Shown here piece by piece: positions 35,329 to 43,473 of a stretch of DNA of 64,000 nucleotides. The notes under the pieces were generated by a model. It was not told the DNA's origin, did not search any database, and saw nothing but the letters and a program-made list of their open reading frames with translations. Within the stretch, counting starts at the first letter, position 1. The number at the start of each line of letters is the position of its first letter. The stretch is from Pseudobacter ginsenosidimutans. Lineage in GTDB: Bacteria; Bacteroidota; Bacteroidia; Chitinophagales; Chitinophagaceae. The translations under genes and the position numbers were made by a program. The DNA lies in contig NZ_CP042431.1 of the NCBI RefSeq assembly GCF_007970185.1, positions 3,782,001 through 3,846,000 of the forward strand, given 5' to 3'.

Positions 35329-36309
35329 ATGGAAACGAACGAAATTTTTCAGAGCCGCACCGATTTAGGCATCCTGCACCAGAGCGTACACATCCTGAAG
35401 CAGGAGATCGGAAAAGTGATCGTAGGCCAGGAAGAAATGGTAGAGCTGTTGCTGGCCGCCATTCTTGCAGACGGTCATGTGCTCATTGAAGGTGTGCCCG
35501 GTGTTGCCAAAACCCTTACGGCGAAACTGCTGAGCAAATGTATCTCTGTTGATTTTTCCCGTATCCAGTTCACGCCGGATATGATGCCGAGCGATGTGAT
35601 CGGTACTTCCGTTTTCAATCCGAAAGAAAGCAATTTCCAGTTCAAGCGTGGACCTATCTTCAGCAATATCGTGCTGATAGATGAGATCAACCGTGCGCCT
35701 GCCAAAACACAGTCGGCCCTCTTTGAGGTGATGGAAGAAAAACAGGTTACGGTTGATGGTCATAGTTATGCGCTGGAATCCCCCTTCATGGTGGTGGCCA
35801 CGCAGAATCCGATAGAGCAGGAGGGAACCTATCACCTGCCTGAAGCTCAGCTGGACCGTTTCCTGTTCAAGATCATCGTTTCCTATCCCACACAGGAGCA
35901 GGAATACCAGGTAGTGATGCAACATCACCAGAGCAACCTGAAAGATATGATGGGCCAGGTGAACGAGGTGCTGACCGGGGCGCAGATCGAAAACCTGCGT
36001 CAACAGGTGCGTGCCCTGCATGTTGAGCCCAAACTGATCGGCTTCATCACTGGCATCGTAGCCAATACACGCAATCATAAAGCGATCTACCTGGGGGCAT
36101 CGCCCCGCGCCAGTATCGGTATCCTGAACGGAGCAAAGGCATTGGCGGCTATCCGTGGACGTGATTTCATCACACCGGAAGATATCATTCATATCACGCC
36201 AGCTGTACTCCGCCACCGCCTGGTGCTGACGCCCGAAAAAGAAATGGAAGGCGCCAATACCGATGACGTGATCAGGGATATTATTACACAAATAGAGGTT
36301 CCAAGATAA
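35329..36309 (+). CDS. MoxR-family AAA+ ATPase
   Basis: A 326-residue ATPase with Walker A GVPGVAKT (residues 55-62), Walker B NIVLIDEINRAPAKTQSALF, sensor 1 FMVVATQNPIEQEGTYHLPE and sensor 2 GASPRASIGILNGAKALAAI. MoxR ATPases act as chaperones that help membrane or VWA-domain proteins mature. The partner here is the DUF58 protein encoded 3 bp downstream plus the membrane proteins upstream. No VWA protein is found nearby, unlike the BatABC form of this system. Confidence 0.95.
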   Translation: METNEIFQSRTDLGILHQSVHILKQEIGKVIVGQEEMVELLLAAILADGHVLIEGVPGVAKTLTAKLLSKCISVDFSRIQFTPDMMPSDVIGTSVFNPKESNFQFKRGPIFSNIVLIDEINRAPAKTQSALFEVMEEKQVTVDGHSYALESPFMVVATQNPIEQEGTYHLPEAQLDRFLFKIIVSYPTQEQEYQVVMQHHQSNLKDMMGQVNEVLTGAQIENLRQQVRALHVEPKLIGFITGIVANTRNHKAIYLGASPRASIGILNGAKALAAIRGRDFITPEDIIHITPAVLRHRLVLTPEKEMEGANTDDVIRDIITQIEVPR

Positions 36310-36312
36310 AAG

Positions 36313-37656
36313 ATGCTGAAGCGTTTCATAAAACCATTGTTCTTCGGCCGCGCATTCTATTGGGGATTTGCGGTGCTGATCCTGTTGTTTGTGCTATCCT
36401 ACAACTGGTTGTACCTGTACAGTATCGCCAAATACGCGGTATTGTTTTTTGCTGCCCTGGTGCTGCTGGATTACCTGATCCTCTTTGCAAAAACAAATGG
36501 CATCAATGCAGAACGGAATATGGCGGACCGTTTCAGCAACGGTGATGAGAATACCGTGAGCATTCACCTGAAGAGCAGTTACAGTTTTCCTGTTTTCCTG
36601 AAAGTGATCGAAGAGCTGCCTGTGCAGTTCCAGCGCAGGGACTTTTTGATGAAAGCCAGCCTGGGCATTGGGAAAGAAACCATACTGCATTATAAGCTGC
36701 GGCCGGTAGAGCGTGGCGAGTATACTTTCCATTATACCAATGTGTTTGTGAAAAGTGTACTGGGACTGATCATCCGCCGATACCAGGAAAGCGGGGAGTC
36801 CACTGTGATCAAAGTGATGCCTTCTTTCTTTGCCCTTCGCCAGTTTGAGCTGCGCGCCATGAGCAATAACCTGGCAGACGCCGGCAGCAGGAAGATCCGC
36901 AAGATCGGCCATAGTCTTGAGTTTGAACAGATCAAGGAATATGTTACGGGAGATGATATCCGTAGCCTCAACTGGAAAGCCACAGCCCGCAAAGGCGGAC
37001 AACTGATGGTGAACAATTATTCCGATGAGAGAAGCCAGCAGATCTATTGTGTGATAGACAAAGGCCGAGTGATGAAGATGCCTTTCGAAGGTGTGAGCCT
37101 GCTTGATTATGCCATCAATGCCACGCTGGTGCTCACGAGAGTGGCTCTGCTGCGGCAGGACAAAGCCGGCATGGTCACTTTTGCGGATACGCTCGGCCAG
37201 TTTGTGCCTGCCGACAGGAAGGCCGGACAAATGAACCTGGTGCTGGAAACTCTCTACAACCAGCAAACGCAGTTCCTGGAATCCGATTACGAAAAGCTCT
37301 ATGCGCTGGTGCGCACCCGCATCACACAGCGCAGCCTCATAGTATTGTTTTCCAATTTCGAATCTGTGGGAGGGCTGCAAAGACAGTTGCCTTATATCCG
37401 CAGTATTGCCCGCAACCACCTGGTGCTGGTGGTGTTCTTCGAGAATACGGAATTGAAACAACTCACCGGACAGAAAGTGACCGATATCGAAAGTCTCTAC
37501 ATGCGCACAATTGCAGAAAGGATCGGTCATGAAAAACGACTGATCGTGAAAGAGCTGCAACAGCATGGCATCTCCACCATTCTCACCACGCCGCAGAACC
37601 TGACCGTGGAAACCGTGAATAAATACCTTGAGCTGAAAGCGAGGCAGGCTATTTAA
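36313..37656 (+). CDS. DUF58-containing membrane protein
   Basis: A 447-residue protein with two N-terminal membrane helices (FYWGFAVLILLFVLSYNWLY, YAVLFFAALVLLDYLILFAK), a beta domain, then the DUF58 motif EFEQIKEYVTGDDIRSLNWK-like core and a VWA-like C-terminal half (QIYCVIDKGRVMKM, SLLDYAINATLVLTRVALL). DUF58 proteins are constant partners of MoxR ATPases. It ends the operon; truB starts 23 bp later and has its own promoter-like box. Confidence 0.92.
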   Translation: MLKRFIKPLFFGRAFYWGFAVLILLFVLSYNWLYLYSIAKYAVLFFAALVLLDYLILFAKTNGINAERNMADRFSNGDENTVSIHLKSSYSFPVFLKVIEELPVQFQRRDFLMKASLGIGKETILHYKLRPVERGEYTFHYTNVFVKSVLGLIIRRYQESGESTVIKVMPSFFALRQFELRAMSNNLADAGSRKIRKIGHSLEFEQIKEYVTGDDIRSLNWKATARKGGQLMVNNYSDERSQQIYCVIDKGRVMKMPFEGVSLLDYAINATLVLTRVALLRQDKAGMVTFADTLGQFVPADRKAGQMNLVLETLYNQQTQFLESDYEKLYALVRTRITQRSLIVLFSNFESVGGLQRQLPYIRSIARNHLVLVVFFENTELKQLTGQKVTDIESLYMRTIAERIGHEKRLIVKELQQHGISTILTTPQNLTVETVNKYLELKARQAI

Positions 37657-37679
37657 CCGGCTATTCCTATCTTCGCCGC

Positions 37680-38393
37680 ATGGAATCTACACCGGTAAAT
37701 GTATTTGAGCAGGGGACGGTATTGCTGATCAATAAGCCTCTTGAATGGACCTCTTTCGATGTGGTGCGCAAAGTGCGCAATATGATCCGCATCAAGAAAG
37801 TGGGTCACGCAGGTACCCTCGATCCGCTGGCTACCGGCCTGCTGATCGTTTGCACCGGCAAATTCACGAAGCGCATCAATGAATACATGGCCCGTGAAAA
37901 AGAGTATACCGGTACTTTCACCCTGGGCGCCACTACGCCTACTTACGACCTGGAAAGTGAACCGGAGAATTTCAAAGAGTTCCAGCACCTCACTCATGAG
38001 CAGCTTCTCGCTGCCACTCTTCCTTTCACCGGCGATATCCTGCAAATGCCTCCCATGCATTCTGCCATCAAGAAAGATGGGAAGCGGCTCTATGAACTGG
38101 CGCGTAAGGGACTGGAAGTAAAAGTGGACCCGCGTCCTGTAACTATCAAAACCTTCGAGATCACTTCCGTGGACCTGCCGGTTGTGCATTTCCGTGTGGT
38201 CTGTTCAACGGGCACGTATATACGCAGCCTGGCACAGGATTACGGTGCAGAGCTGGGGTGCGGCGCTTATCTCAGCAGCCTGGTGCGTACTCGCATCGGT
38301 GATTTTACGCTGGACCAGTCCATGACCATGGAGCAGGTAGCCACTTATATCGATGTAGTGAAAACAGGCGCTGAGCCTGATCAGAAAGGATAA
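37680..38393 (+). CDS. truB: tRNA pseudouridine(55) synthase
   Basis: The 237-residue protein has the TruB catalytic motif KVGHAGTLDPLATGLLIVC (catalytic Asp in GTLDPLA), the upstream INKPLEWTSFDVVRKVR and the later FRVVCSTGTYIRSLAQDYG. It makes pseudouridine 55 in the T-loop of tRNA. It lacks a C-terminal PUA extension of the long forms. A TATCTTCG box (one mismatch from TAnnTTTG) ends 4 bp before the ATG, so the mRNA may be nearly leaderless. Its 3' end overlaps the convergent tamL gene by 13 bp. Confidence 0.96.
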   Translation: MESTPVNVFEQGTVLLINKPLEWTSFDVVRKVRNMIRIKKVGHAGTLDPLATGLLIVCTGKFTKRINEYMAREKEYTGTFTLGATTPTYDLESEPENFKEFQHLTHEQLLAATLPFTGDILQMPPMHSAIKKDGKRLYELARKGLEVKVDPRPVTIKTFEITSVDLPVVHFRVVCSTGTYIRSLAQDYGAELGCGAYLSSLVRTRIGDFTLDQSMTMEQVATYIDVVKTGAEPDQKG

Positions 38394-40762
38394 CCGATAC
38401 CCAGCTGGAATTGTCCGCTGGTGATCTCAAGCTTGTGGAACCAGCCTCCATTTGTATTGGCAAATACCGGGTTCTTGAGTTTATAGGCCCAGTCGAGCCG
38501 GATGAGGAAGAAATCGAAATCGAAACGAAGACTGGTGCCCCCGCCTACGGCAATATCTTTGTACAATCTGTCTAACCGGAAACTGGCATCATCGATGCTC
38601 TTACCGGTGTTATCGAATTCCTTGCTCCAGATATTCCCGATATCAACGAAGAGTGCGCTGGCCACTTTGATACCTGCGATGGTAGTGAGGTTGAAGCGGT
38701 ACTCCATATTCATTTCGAGCTGCATATTGCCGAAGCGGTCGATAGCGGAAGTGGAGTCTGTGGGCTCGTACAGGGTTGCAGAGCCGGGGCCAAGTCTTCT
38801 GATCTGCCAGGCGCGCATGCTGTATGGACCGCCTGCGGAGAAGGCCTTGAAGAATGGGAGATTGTATTCCCTGATGATGGCGCCATTGGTATCTGTGGTC
38901 TTCCCATAGATAAGGCCCACGCCGCCATAGGCGCGGAATGCGAGAGAGGATCTTCCGTAGTCGATATAATGTTTCACTTCAGCATCCAGTTTCACATAAC
39001 GGCGAAGGTCACCCAGTTCCAGGTTTTTGATCAGTCCGAAGATGGCTCCGCTTTCTTCCACACGTCCGCGCAGGAGCGTGGTTCGTTTACCCCTGGTAGT
39101 TACTGTGCTGGCGCTGAGCACCTGGCTGATGATCATACCGTCGTTGAAGGCGAAGCGGTACGCGGAAATATCTTTTTCCAGACGGCGTAAACTATCGGTC
39201 TTGCGCACACTGGTATATTCGAAATTGAGCGGGATGTATTGCCAGTTGACCCTTCTTCGCGGTGTTTCGCTGCTGCCGCGCACGCGGCCGCTGATCCATT
39301 CGTAACCCCAGCTGGCTTTCATACTGGGCACCTGGAAGAATTCGCGGCGGTTGGTATAGCCCGCTTCCAGGCTCAGCACGGTACGTGGACTGAGGATACG
39401 GTCTTCCCGGCTGCTGCTCTGTTTCCAGGGCAGGATGAATTTCGGGAAATAGATATTGTGTGAAAAGCTGGCCTGCAATGTCTGCACCAGGTTGGTTCCC
39501 AGCTCGATCCCGAAACGTGCATTGGTGCTGGTCTGTATGGCTTCGCGATAAGCATTGCGGTCCAGCAGGCGGAAGTTGAGACCGATGCCGAAGAAGCGGC
39601 CATTGGACAGGAAGTCGCTCACATTACGGCTGGCTTCCACATCCACAGTGATGCTTTGTTTCTTGGCAGGATAGAGGCGGAGTGTGGCATCCAGCAGCGG
39701 CACTGAATCGTAACGTTCTCGAAGATCGAGGTCCACATTCTGCCATGGCCCCAGCTGGTTGAAATTATTGATGGTGCGGTAATACCTTCTTTGCCGGTAA
39801 AGTGCTCCGGGACGGAGTGAAATATTCTCGGCAATAAAAGGCAGCTTGAACTTGCGTGTATTGTAAAAGAATTTGAACTGCTCGATGGTAGTGGTATCCC
39901 TTTTGGCATCCGAAGTATCTTCCATCAGGTACAGGTCAGGGTACACAGATACATTGCCTATGTAGAATTTGTTCAGGTGTGTACTGTCTTTCGGTTCCCG
40001 CTGTTTGAAAACTACATTGATGGTGGGCTTTTCTCTTTTGCGCCTTAGCGAGTCCAGCAGCTGGATCTGTTCGAAAGGATCGAGTGTGGGATCGATGAGG
40101 GCGGCAACTACTGTATCCACTTCTGCGTATACACTTTCCCGGGTGATCTTGTAATAGCCATTGTCGCGGAACGAAGTCAGCAGCCGGTCGATCTCCGTGG
40201 AGATGACATCTGTAGTGTAGGGCGCCTTCTTCTTGAGATCTGAGCGGTTTTGGTATTCCAGCGCCAGCTGCTGCAGCTCGGGAGTGGTTAGCGCATAGCC
40301 GATACTGTCAATGGTCAGCTGCACACCAGGGTCTACATTTAATGTGATATAAGTGCGATTCCGCTTATTGACTGTTTTGAAGTAAAAAGTATCTGATATA
40401 TTCGACTGAAAGAAACCGTTAGCCTTGAGAAGGGCGGTCATGAAAACCTTGGAGCGTCCGATATTGGTGGTATCGAAGATGGGAGGCTTCACATAATTCA
40501 TCACGATGCCTGCCCAGGAGACCACACGAACTTTAAGACTATCGTCGAGCTGGTTCTGCAGTTTGTTCACCAGTTCCCTTTTCTTGTATCCTGGCATACT
40601 GCCTTTGATCTCGATATTGGTCTGATAAACGAATGTCTTGCCGATCATGGCTTTCTTCACAGTAGGGATGCAGCTGTTTCCCAGCATCATGCAAAGCAGG
40701 CAATAAACTACCCACCGTGATTGCTTTACAAATGCAGTAACTTGCTGGCCGGATGATATCAT
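38381..40762 (-). CDS. tamL: TamL-like lipidated Omp85/BamA-TamA family outer-membrane protein
   Basis: The ATG at 40762 gives a lipoprotein signal ending CLLCMMLGNSC (Cys31); an earlier in-frame ATG lies inside the divergent gene. POTRA-like repeats fill the N-terminal half (NIEIKGSMPGYKKRELVNKL, ITLNVDPGVQLTIDSIGYAL), then a 16-strand Omp85 barrel (KAFSAGGPYSMRAWQIRRLG, RFDFDFFLIRLDWAYKLKNP) with the conserved RGWxxR-like motif and a terminal FQLGIGYPF. TamL is the lipidated TamA variant of Bacteroidota. A tamB gene, its usual partner, is not next to it. It is divergent from a SpoU methyltransferase with only 18 bp between starts. Confidence 0.87.
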   Translation of the reverse strand: MISSGQQVTAFVKQSRWVVYCLLCMMLGNSCIPTVKKAMIGKTFVYQTNIEIKGSMPGYKKRELVNKLQNQLDDSLKVRVVSWAGIVMNYVKPPIFDTTNIGRSKVFMTALLKANGFFQSNISDTFYFKTVNKRNRTYITLNVDPGVQLTIDSIGYALTTPELQQLALEYQNRSDLKKKAPYTTDVISTEIDRLLTSFRDNGYYKITRESVYAEVDTVVAALIDPTLDPFEQIQLLDSLRRKREKPTINVVFKQREPKDSTHLNKFYIGNVSVYPDLYLMEDTSDAKRDTTTIEQFKFFYNTRKFKLPFIAENISLRPGALYRQRRYYRTINNFNQLGPWQNVDLDLRERYDSVPLLDATLRLYPAKKQSITVDVEASRNVSDFLSNGRFFGIGLNFRLLDRNAYREAIQTSTNARFGIELGTNLVQTLQASFSHNIYFPKFILPWKQSSSREDRILSPRTVLSLEAGYTNRREFFQVPSMKASWGYEWISGRVRGSSETPRRRVNWQYIPLNFEYTSVRKTDSLRRLEKDISAYRFAFNDGMIISQVLSASTVTTRGKRTTLLRGRVEESGAIFGLIKNLELGDLRRYVKLDAEVKHYIDYGRSSLAFRAYGGVGLIYGKTTDTNGAIIREYNLPFFKAFSAGGPYSMRAWQIRRLGPGSATLYEPTDSTSAIDRFGNMQLEMNMEYRFNLTTIAGIKVASALFVDIGNIWSKEFDNTGKSIDDASFRLDRLYKDIAVGGGTSLRFDFDFFLIRLDWAYKLKNPVFANTNGGWFHKLEITSGQFQLGIGYPF

Positions 40763-40780
40763 CACTAAAATCGAAGCGTA

Positions 40781-41512
40781 ATGTTGGTTAAAACGCAGGT
40801 CAAATATATTCAAAGTTTAAGCCAGAAAAAATTAAGGGATGAAGAAGGAGTATTTGTAGCGGAAGGTCCCAAGATCGTGGAAGAGTTACTGCAGGCCGGA
40901 AATACAGACCTGGTTCAGCTTTACGCCGAGCAAGCCTGGATACAGAAACAGGCATTTCTTCCACAGAATGCAGTGCAGACGGTCACTCCTGCCGACCTGG
41001 AGCGCATCTCCTTCTTGCAGACACCGCACCAGGTGCTGGGCGTTTTCCGCAAACCTGCCTTCCCGGCGGGTCTCAGCCTTCGAAATAAAATTTCGTTAAT
41101 GCTCGATACCGTTCAGGACCCCGGCAACCTGGGCACCATCATCCGTTGCGCCGACTGGTTCGGGATCAGCACTGTAATCTGTAGCCGCGATTCGGCCGAT
41201 GTATTCAATCCCAAGGTAGTGCAATCCACCATGGCGGGCATTTCCAGGGTCCGCGTTTTGTACGAAGACCTTCCTCAATTCCTGCAGCAGCACTCCGATA
41301 TTCCCGTATATGCGGCCACGTTGAATGGCACGCCGCTGCCGAAGCTCGGGCAGCTGAAAGAAGGCATACTGCTGATTGGTAACGAAAGTAAGGGCATCAG
41401 CAATGAACTTCTTGAGATGAGCAGTCATAAGGTTACCATTCCGCGGGTTGGCAAAGCGGAATCGCTGAATGCCGCAGTGGCAACGGGGATTATTCTTTCG
41501 CATATAGTATAA
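40781..41512 (+). CDS. TrmH/SpoU-family RNA 2'-O-methyltransferase
   Basis: The 243-residue protein has an N-terminal substrate-binding domain (LSQKKLRDEEGVFVAEGPKI) and a SPOUT catalytic domain with ISLMLDTVQDPGNLGTIIRC (motif 1), VVQSTMAGISRVRVLY and the trefoil-knot motifs ILLIGNESKGISNELLEMSS and VTIPRVGKAESLNAAVATG. It methylates a ribose in tRNA or rRNA; which one is not clear. The divergent start 18 bp from tamL leaves no room for separate promoters. A repeat hairpin element begins 21 bp after its stop. Confidence 0.93.
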   Translation: MLVKTQVKYIQSLSQKKLRDEEGVFVAEGPKIVEELLQAGNTDLVQLYAEQAWIQKQAFLPQNAVQTVTPADLERISFLQTPHQVLGVFRKPAFPAGLSLRNKISLMLDTVQDPGNLGTIIRCADWFGISTVICSRDSADVFNPKVVQSTMAGISRVRVLYEDLPQFLQQHSDIPVYAATLNGTPLPKLGQLKEGILLIGNESKGISNELLEMSSHKVTIPRVGKAESLNAAVATGIILSHIV

Positions 41513-41533
41513 CGTTGGGATGATGGTTTTTTA

Positions 41534-41684
41534 GGGCCCGGGGGTATGTGTAATCCGGCTGGGAAACGAACCGGCGCGGGAGGATATATGTTGGGCAATA
41601 GTGGGTTGGATTGGGCTGTGGTAATTCTGTTGGGCTGTTTCGCTTACGTTTCCGGGGCCGGAATTACACATACCCTCCGGGCCC
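41534..41684 (+). repeat. Covarying hairpin repeat, copy 1
   Basis: 151 bp. Left arm GGGCCCGG, GGGTATGTGTAA, CCGGC, GGAAACG pairs in the same order with the right arm (CGTTTCC, GCCGG, TTACACATACCC, CCGGGCCC at 41677-41684), a stem of over 30 bp. The loop strand is C-poor and G-rich (runs at GCGGGAGG, GTTGGGC, GTGGGTTGG, TTGGGC) and holds the shared blocks GCGGGAGGAT, GTAATTCTGTTGGGC and TTCGCTTA. It starts 21 bp after the SpoU methyltransferase stop, G-rich strand sense. It is likely a structured transcript end or ssDNA hairpin, not a gene. Confidence 0.75.
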
Positions 41685-41951
41685 CGCACGATGCTGGTGC
41701 AGCAGTGGACCGATATGCAATGGGGATGATTGAATGGATTCAGCCTCTATATTCCTGCCTTTCTCTTTTTCTTCTTTCTTATATCAACTCTGCAGCTACT
41801 CTATCAGCACTTTTCTGATGCCGTTGTAGTGCCAATTGATTGCTACATCGGCGCTATTGGTTTGCCTTTCAAGTTTAATGTTGCGCAGATGCGGCTTCTT
41901 TCTATGCTGGATTTTGGCTGCTGGTACCAGGGCAATTGTTGTTGCACATTC
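41685..41951. other. Unassigned DNA between two inverted repeat elements
   Basis: 267 bp enclosed by copies 1 and 2 of the hairpin repeat in opposite orientation. It contains no credible gene, RNA or terminator. A minus-strand frame (41796-42032) translates into protein-like sequence with a stop, which may be decayed coding DNA, but I cannot name it. Confidence 0.4.
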
Positions 41952-42113
41952 GGGGAAGTGAGTCGAAGTGATATGAAAAGCCGTCCTTGCGAAATGTAAG
42001 CGAAGCAGTACAATAATATTCCACAGCCCCATCTATCCCCACAAAAGTCCATCAAATATCCTCCCGTGCTGGTTCATTTCCCAGCCGGCGTTCATATCCT
42101 TCGACGAACCCCC
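41952..42113 (-). repeat. Covarying hairpin repeat, copy 2 (inverted)
   Basis: 162 bp on the minus strand. Outer arms GTCGAAGGATATGAA and TTCATATCACTTCGAC pair with small bulges, then GCCGGC/GCCGTC and GGAAATG/CATTTC. The arm sequence is unlike that of copy 1. The loop again reads GCACGGGAGGATAT then a G-rich stretch, a diverged form of the GTAATTCTGTT block and TTCGCTTACATTT. It lies 13 bp after the stop of the minus-strand LolC/E-type permease, G-rich strand sense to it. Copies 1 and 2 therefore each follow the stop codon of one of two convergent genes. Confidence 0.75.
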
Positions 42114-42126
42114 AGTAAAGAAAGAG

Positions 42127-43356
42127 TTACCTGAATTGTATCGCCCGTACCGGCTGAATCATCTTTACAATAATGGTGGGGATCAGCAGCACCAGGAAGC
42201 AGATCAGGAAGGTGCCGGCATTGACGAGCGCTACCTGCCACCACACGATAAATACTTCGATCTTCGAAATGTAGTAGGCGTCTTCAGGAAGGCTCACCAG
42301 TCCGTAATGCTGCTGCAGCCAGCAAACTGCCAGACCGATCAGGTTGCCGAAGAAGAGGCCGGTAAAGATGATCACCGCACCATGGAAGAGGAAGATCTTC
42401 TGGATGGTCCAGTTGCTGGCGCCAAGCGCTTTGAGCAATCCAACCATGCGGATGCGCTCCATCACCAGGATGAGGAGGCAGGTGATGAGATTGAGCGTTG
42501 CTATCACGATCATGATGATGATCACGATCATGATGGTCTTGTTCTGCAGGCCCAGCCAGTCGAAGATATTGGGGAAGATATTCTTGATAGTATTGCCACG
42601 CATGCCCATGGGAAGGTCGGGGATGATGGCTTCGTTCACCTCATCCATCTGGTTGAGGTTGTTCAGGATGAGCTCGTATCCGCCGATCTGTTCGGGCTGC
42701 CAGTTGTTGAGGCGCTGGAGCAGACGGAGGTCACCGATGGCGATGAGCTTGTCGTATTCCTCGATGCCGGTTTTGTAGATGCCCGTTACCGTTAGTTTGC
42801 GGGTGCGCGGCGGGGCGCCCTGCTGGATGAAGTAAACGAGGAGGGCATCATTCACTTTCAGGTTGAGCCGGTTGGCGATATGCTGCGAGAGATTGATCTC
42901 GTTGCTGTAGCCACTATCGGGAAAATTGATCCAGCGGCCTTCTATGAGGAATCCCTTGAGATTGGAGAAATCATAATCCTTTTCCACGCCTTTGATGAGA
43001 ACGCCTTCGATGGTCTCCTCGGATTTAAGGATGGCATTGCGGGTGGCGAATGCCTGAACGGATTTGATCTGAGGATGCAGTTTGGGAAGATTGGTGACGG
43101 AGTCATTCTTGCGGATGGGGATCTCTTCTGCAATGGTGACACGCGAGCCACCCCAGCTCTGGATGCGGATATGTCCCCAGAAACTGAAAACTTTCTGGCT
43201 GATGGTTTCCTTGAATCCATTGGTGAAGGCCATGGTGAGGATCATCACGGCCACGCTGATGATAGTGGCGCCTATGGATAAGCGGATCACGAACCTGGAG
43301 AATGATTTTTGCGTGTTGAAAGCGATCCGTTTGGCAATATAGGCGGCGATATTCAA
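42127..43356 (-). CDS. FtsX-like ABC transporter permease (LolC/LolE type)
   Basis: A 409-residue protein with an N-terminal membrane helix (RLSIGATIISVAVMILTMAF), a periplasmic MacB/LolE core domain of about 230 residues, and three C-terminal helices typical of FtsX (TIMIVIIIMIVIATLNLITC, FLFHGAVIIFTGLFFGNLIG, FLICFLVLLIPTIIVKMIQP). The sequence ANRLNLKVNDALLVYFIQQG and EYDKLIAIGDLRLLQRL fits lipoprotein-releasing permeases. It would act with an ATPase encoded elsewhere to pass lipoproteins to the periplasmic carrier; the ATPase is not in the window. Confidence 0.88.
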   Translation of the reverse strand: MNIAAYIAKRIAFNTQKSFSRFVIRLSIGATIISVAVMILTMAFTNGFKETISQKVFSFWGHIRIQSWGGSRVTIAEEIPIRKNDSVTNLPKLHPQIKSVQAFATRNAILKSEETIEGVLIKGVEKDYDFSNLKGFLIEGRWINFPDSGYSNEINLSQHIANRLNLKVNDALLVYFIQQGAPPRTRKLTVTGIYKTGIEEYDKLIAIGDLRLLQRLNNWQPEQIGGYELILNNLNQMDEVNEAIIPDLPMGMRGNTIKNIFPNIFDWLGLQNKTIMIVIIIMIVIATLNLITCLLILVMERIRMVGLLKALGASNWTIQKIFLFHGAVIIFTGLFFGNLIGLAVCWLQQHYGLVSLPEDAYYISKIEVFIVWWQVALVNAGTFLICFLVLLIPTIIVKMIQPVRAIQFR

Positions 43357-43473
43357 GATGGGTATGTTTATTGCGCCTCAAAAATAGCCGCTGGCTTCAA
43401 ATACTGCCAAAGTTTTTTCTTTATTTATGTTATAATTGTGCACAGTACATTTACGAAGTAAACAGATCAACCG

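Noticed and set aside
36394-37566. Long antisense ORF opposite the DUF58 gene (390 codons) and similar ones opposite moxR (35365-36291) and susD (3402-4304)
   Set aside because: The sense strands carry clear, conserved domains; the antisense products show no recognisable motif, and their length follows from codon bias.
41546-41818. Forward ORF across repeat copy 1 (90 codons) and a similar one at 45892-46113 across copy 3
   Set aside because: Both run through the hairpin repeat; the similar peptides come from the conserved loop and the arms differ freely, which does not fit protein coding.
41690-41820. Extended similarity between flanks of repeat copies 1 and 3 (GCTGGTG and GCAGCAG)
   Set aside because: The match is short with an indel and could be chance, so the element borders were kept at the paired arms.
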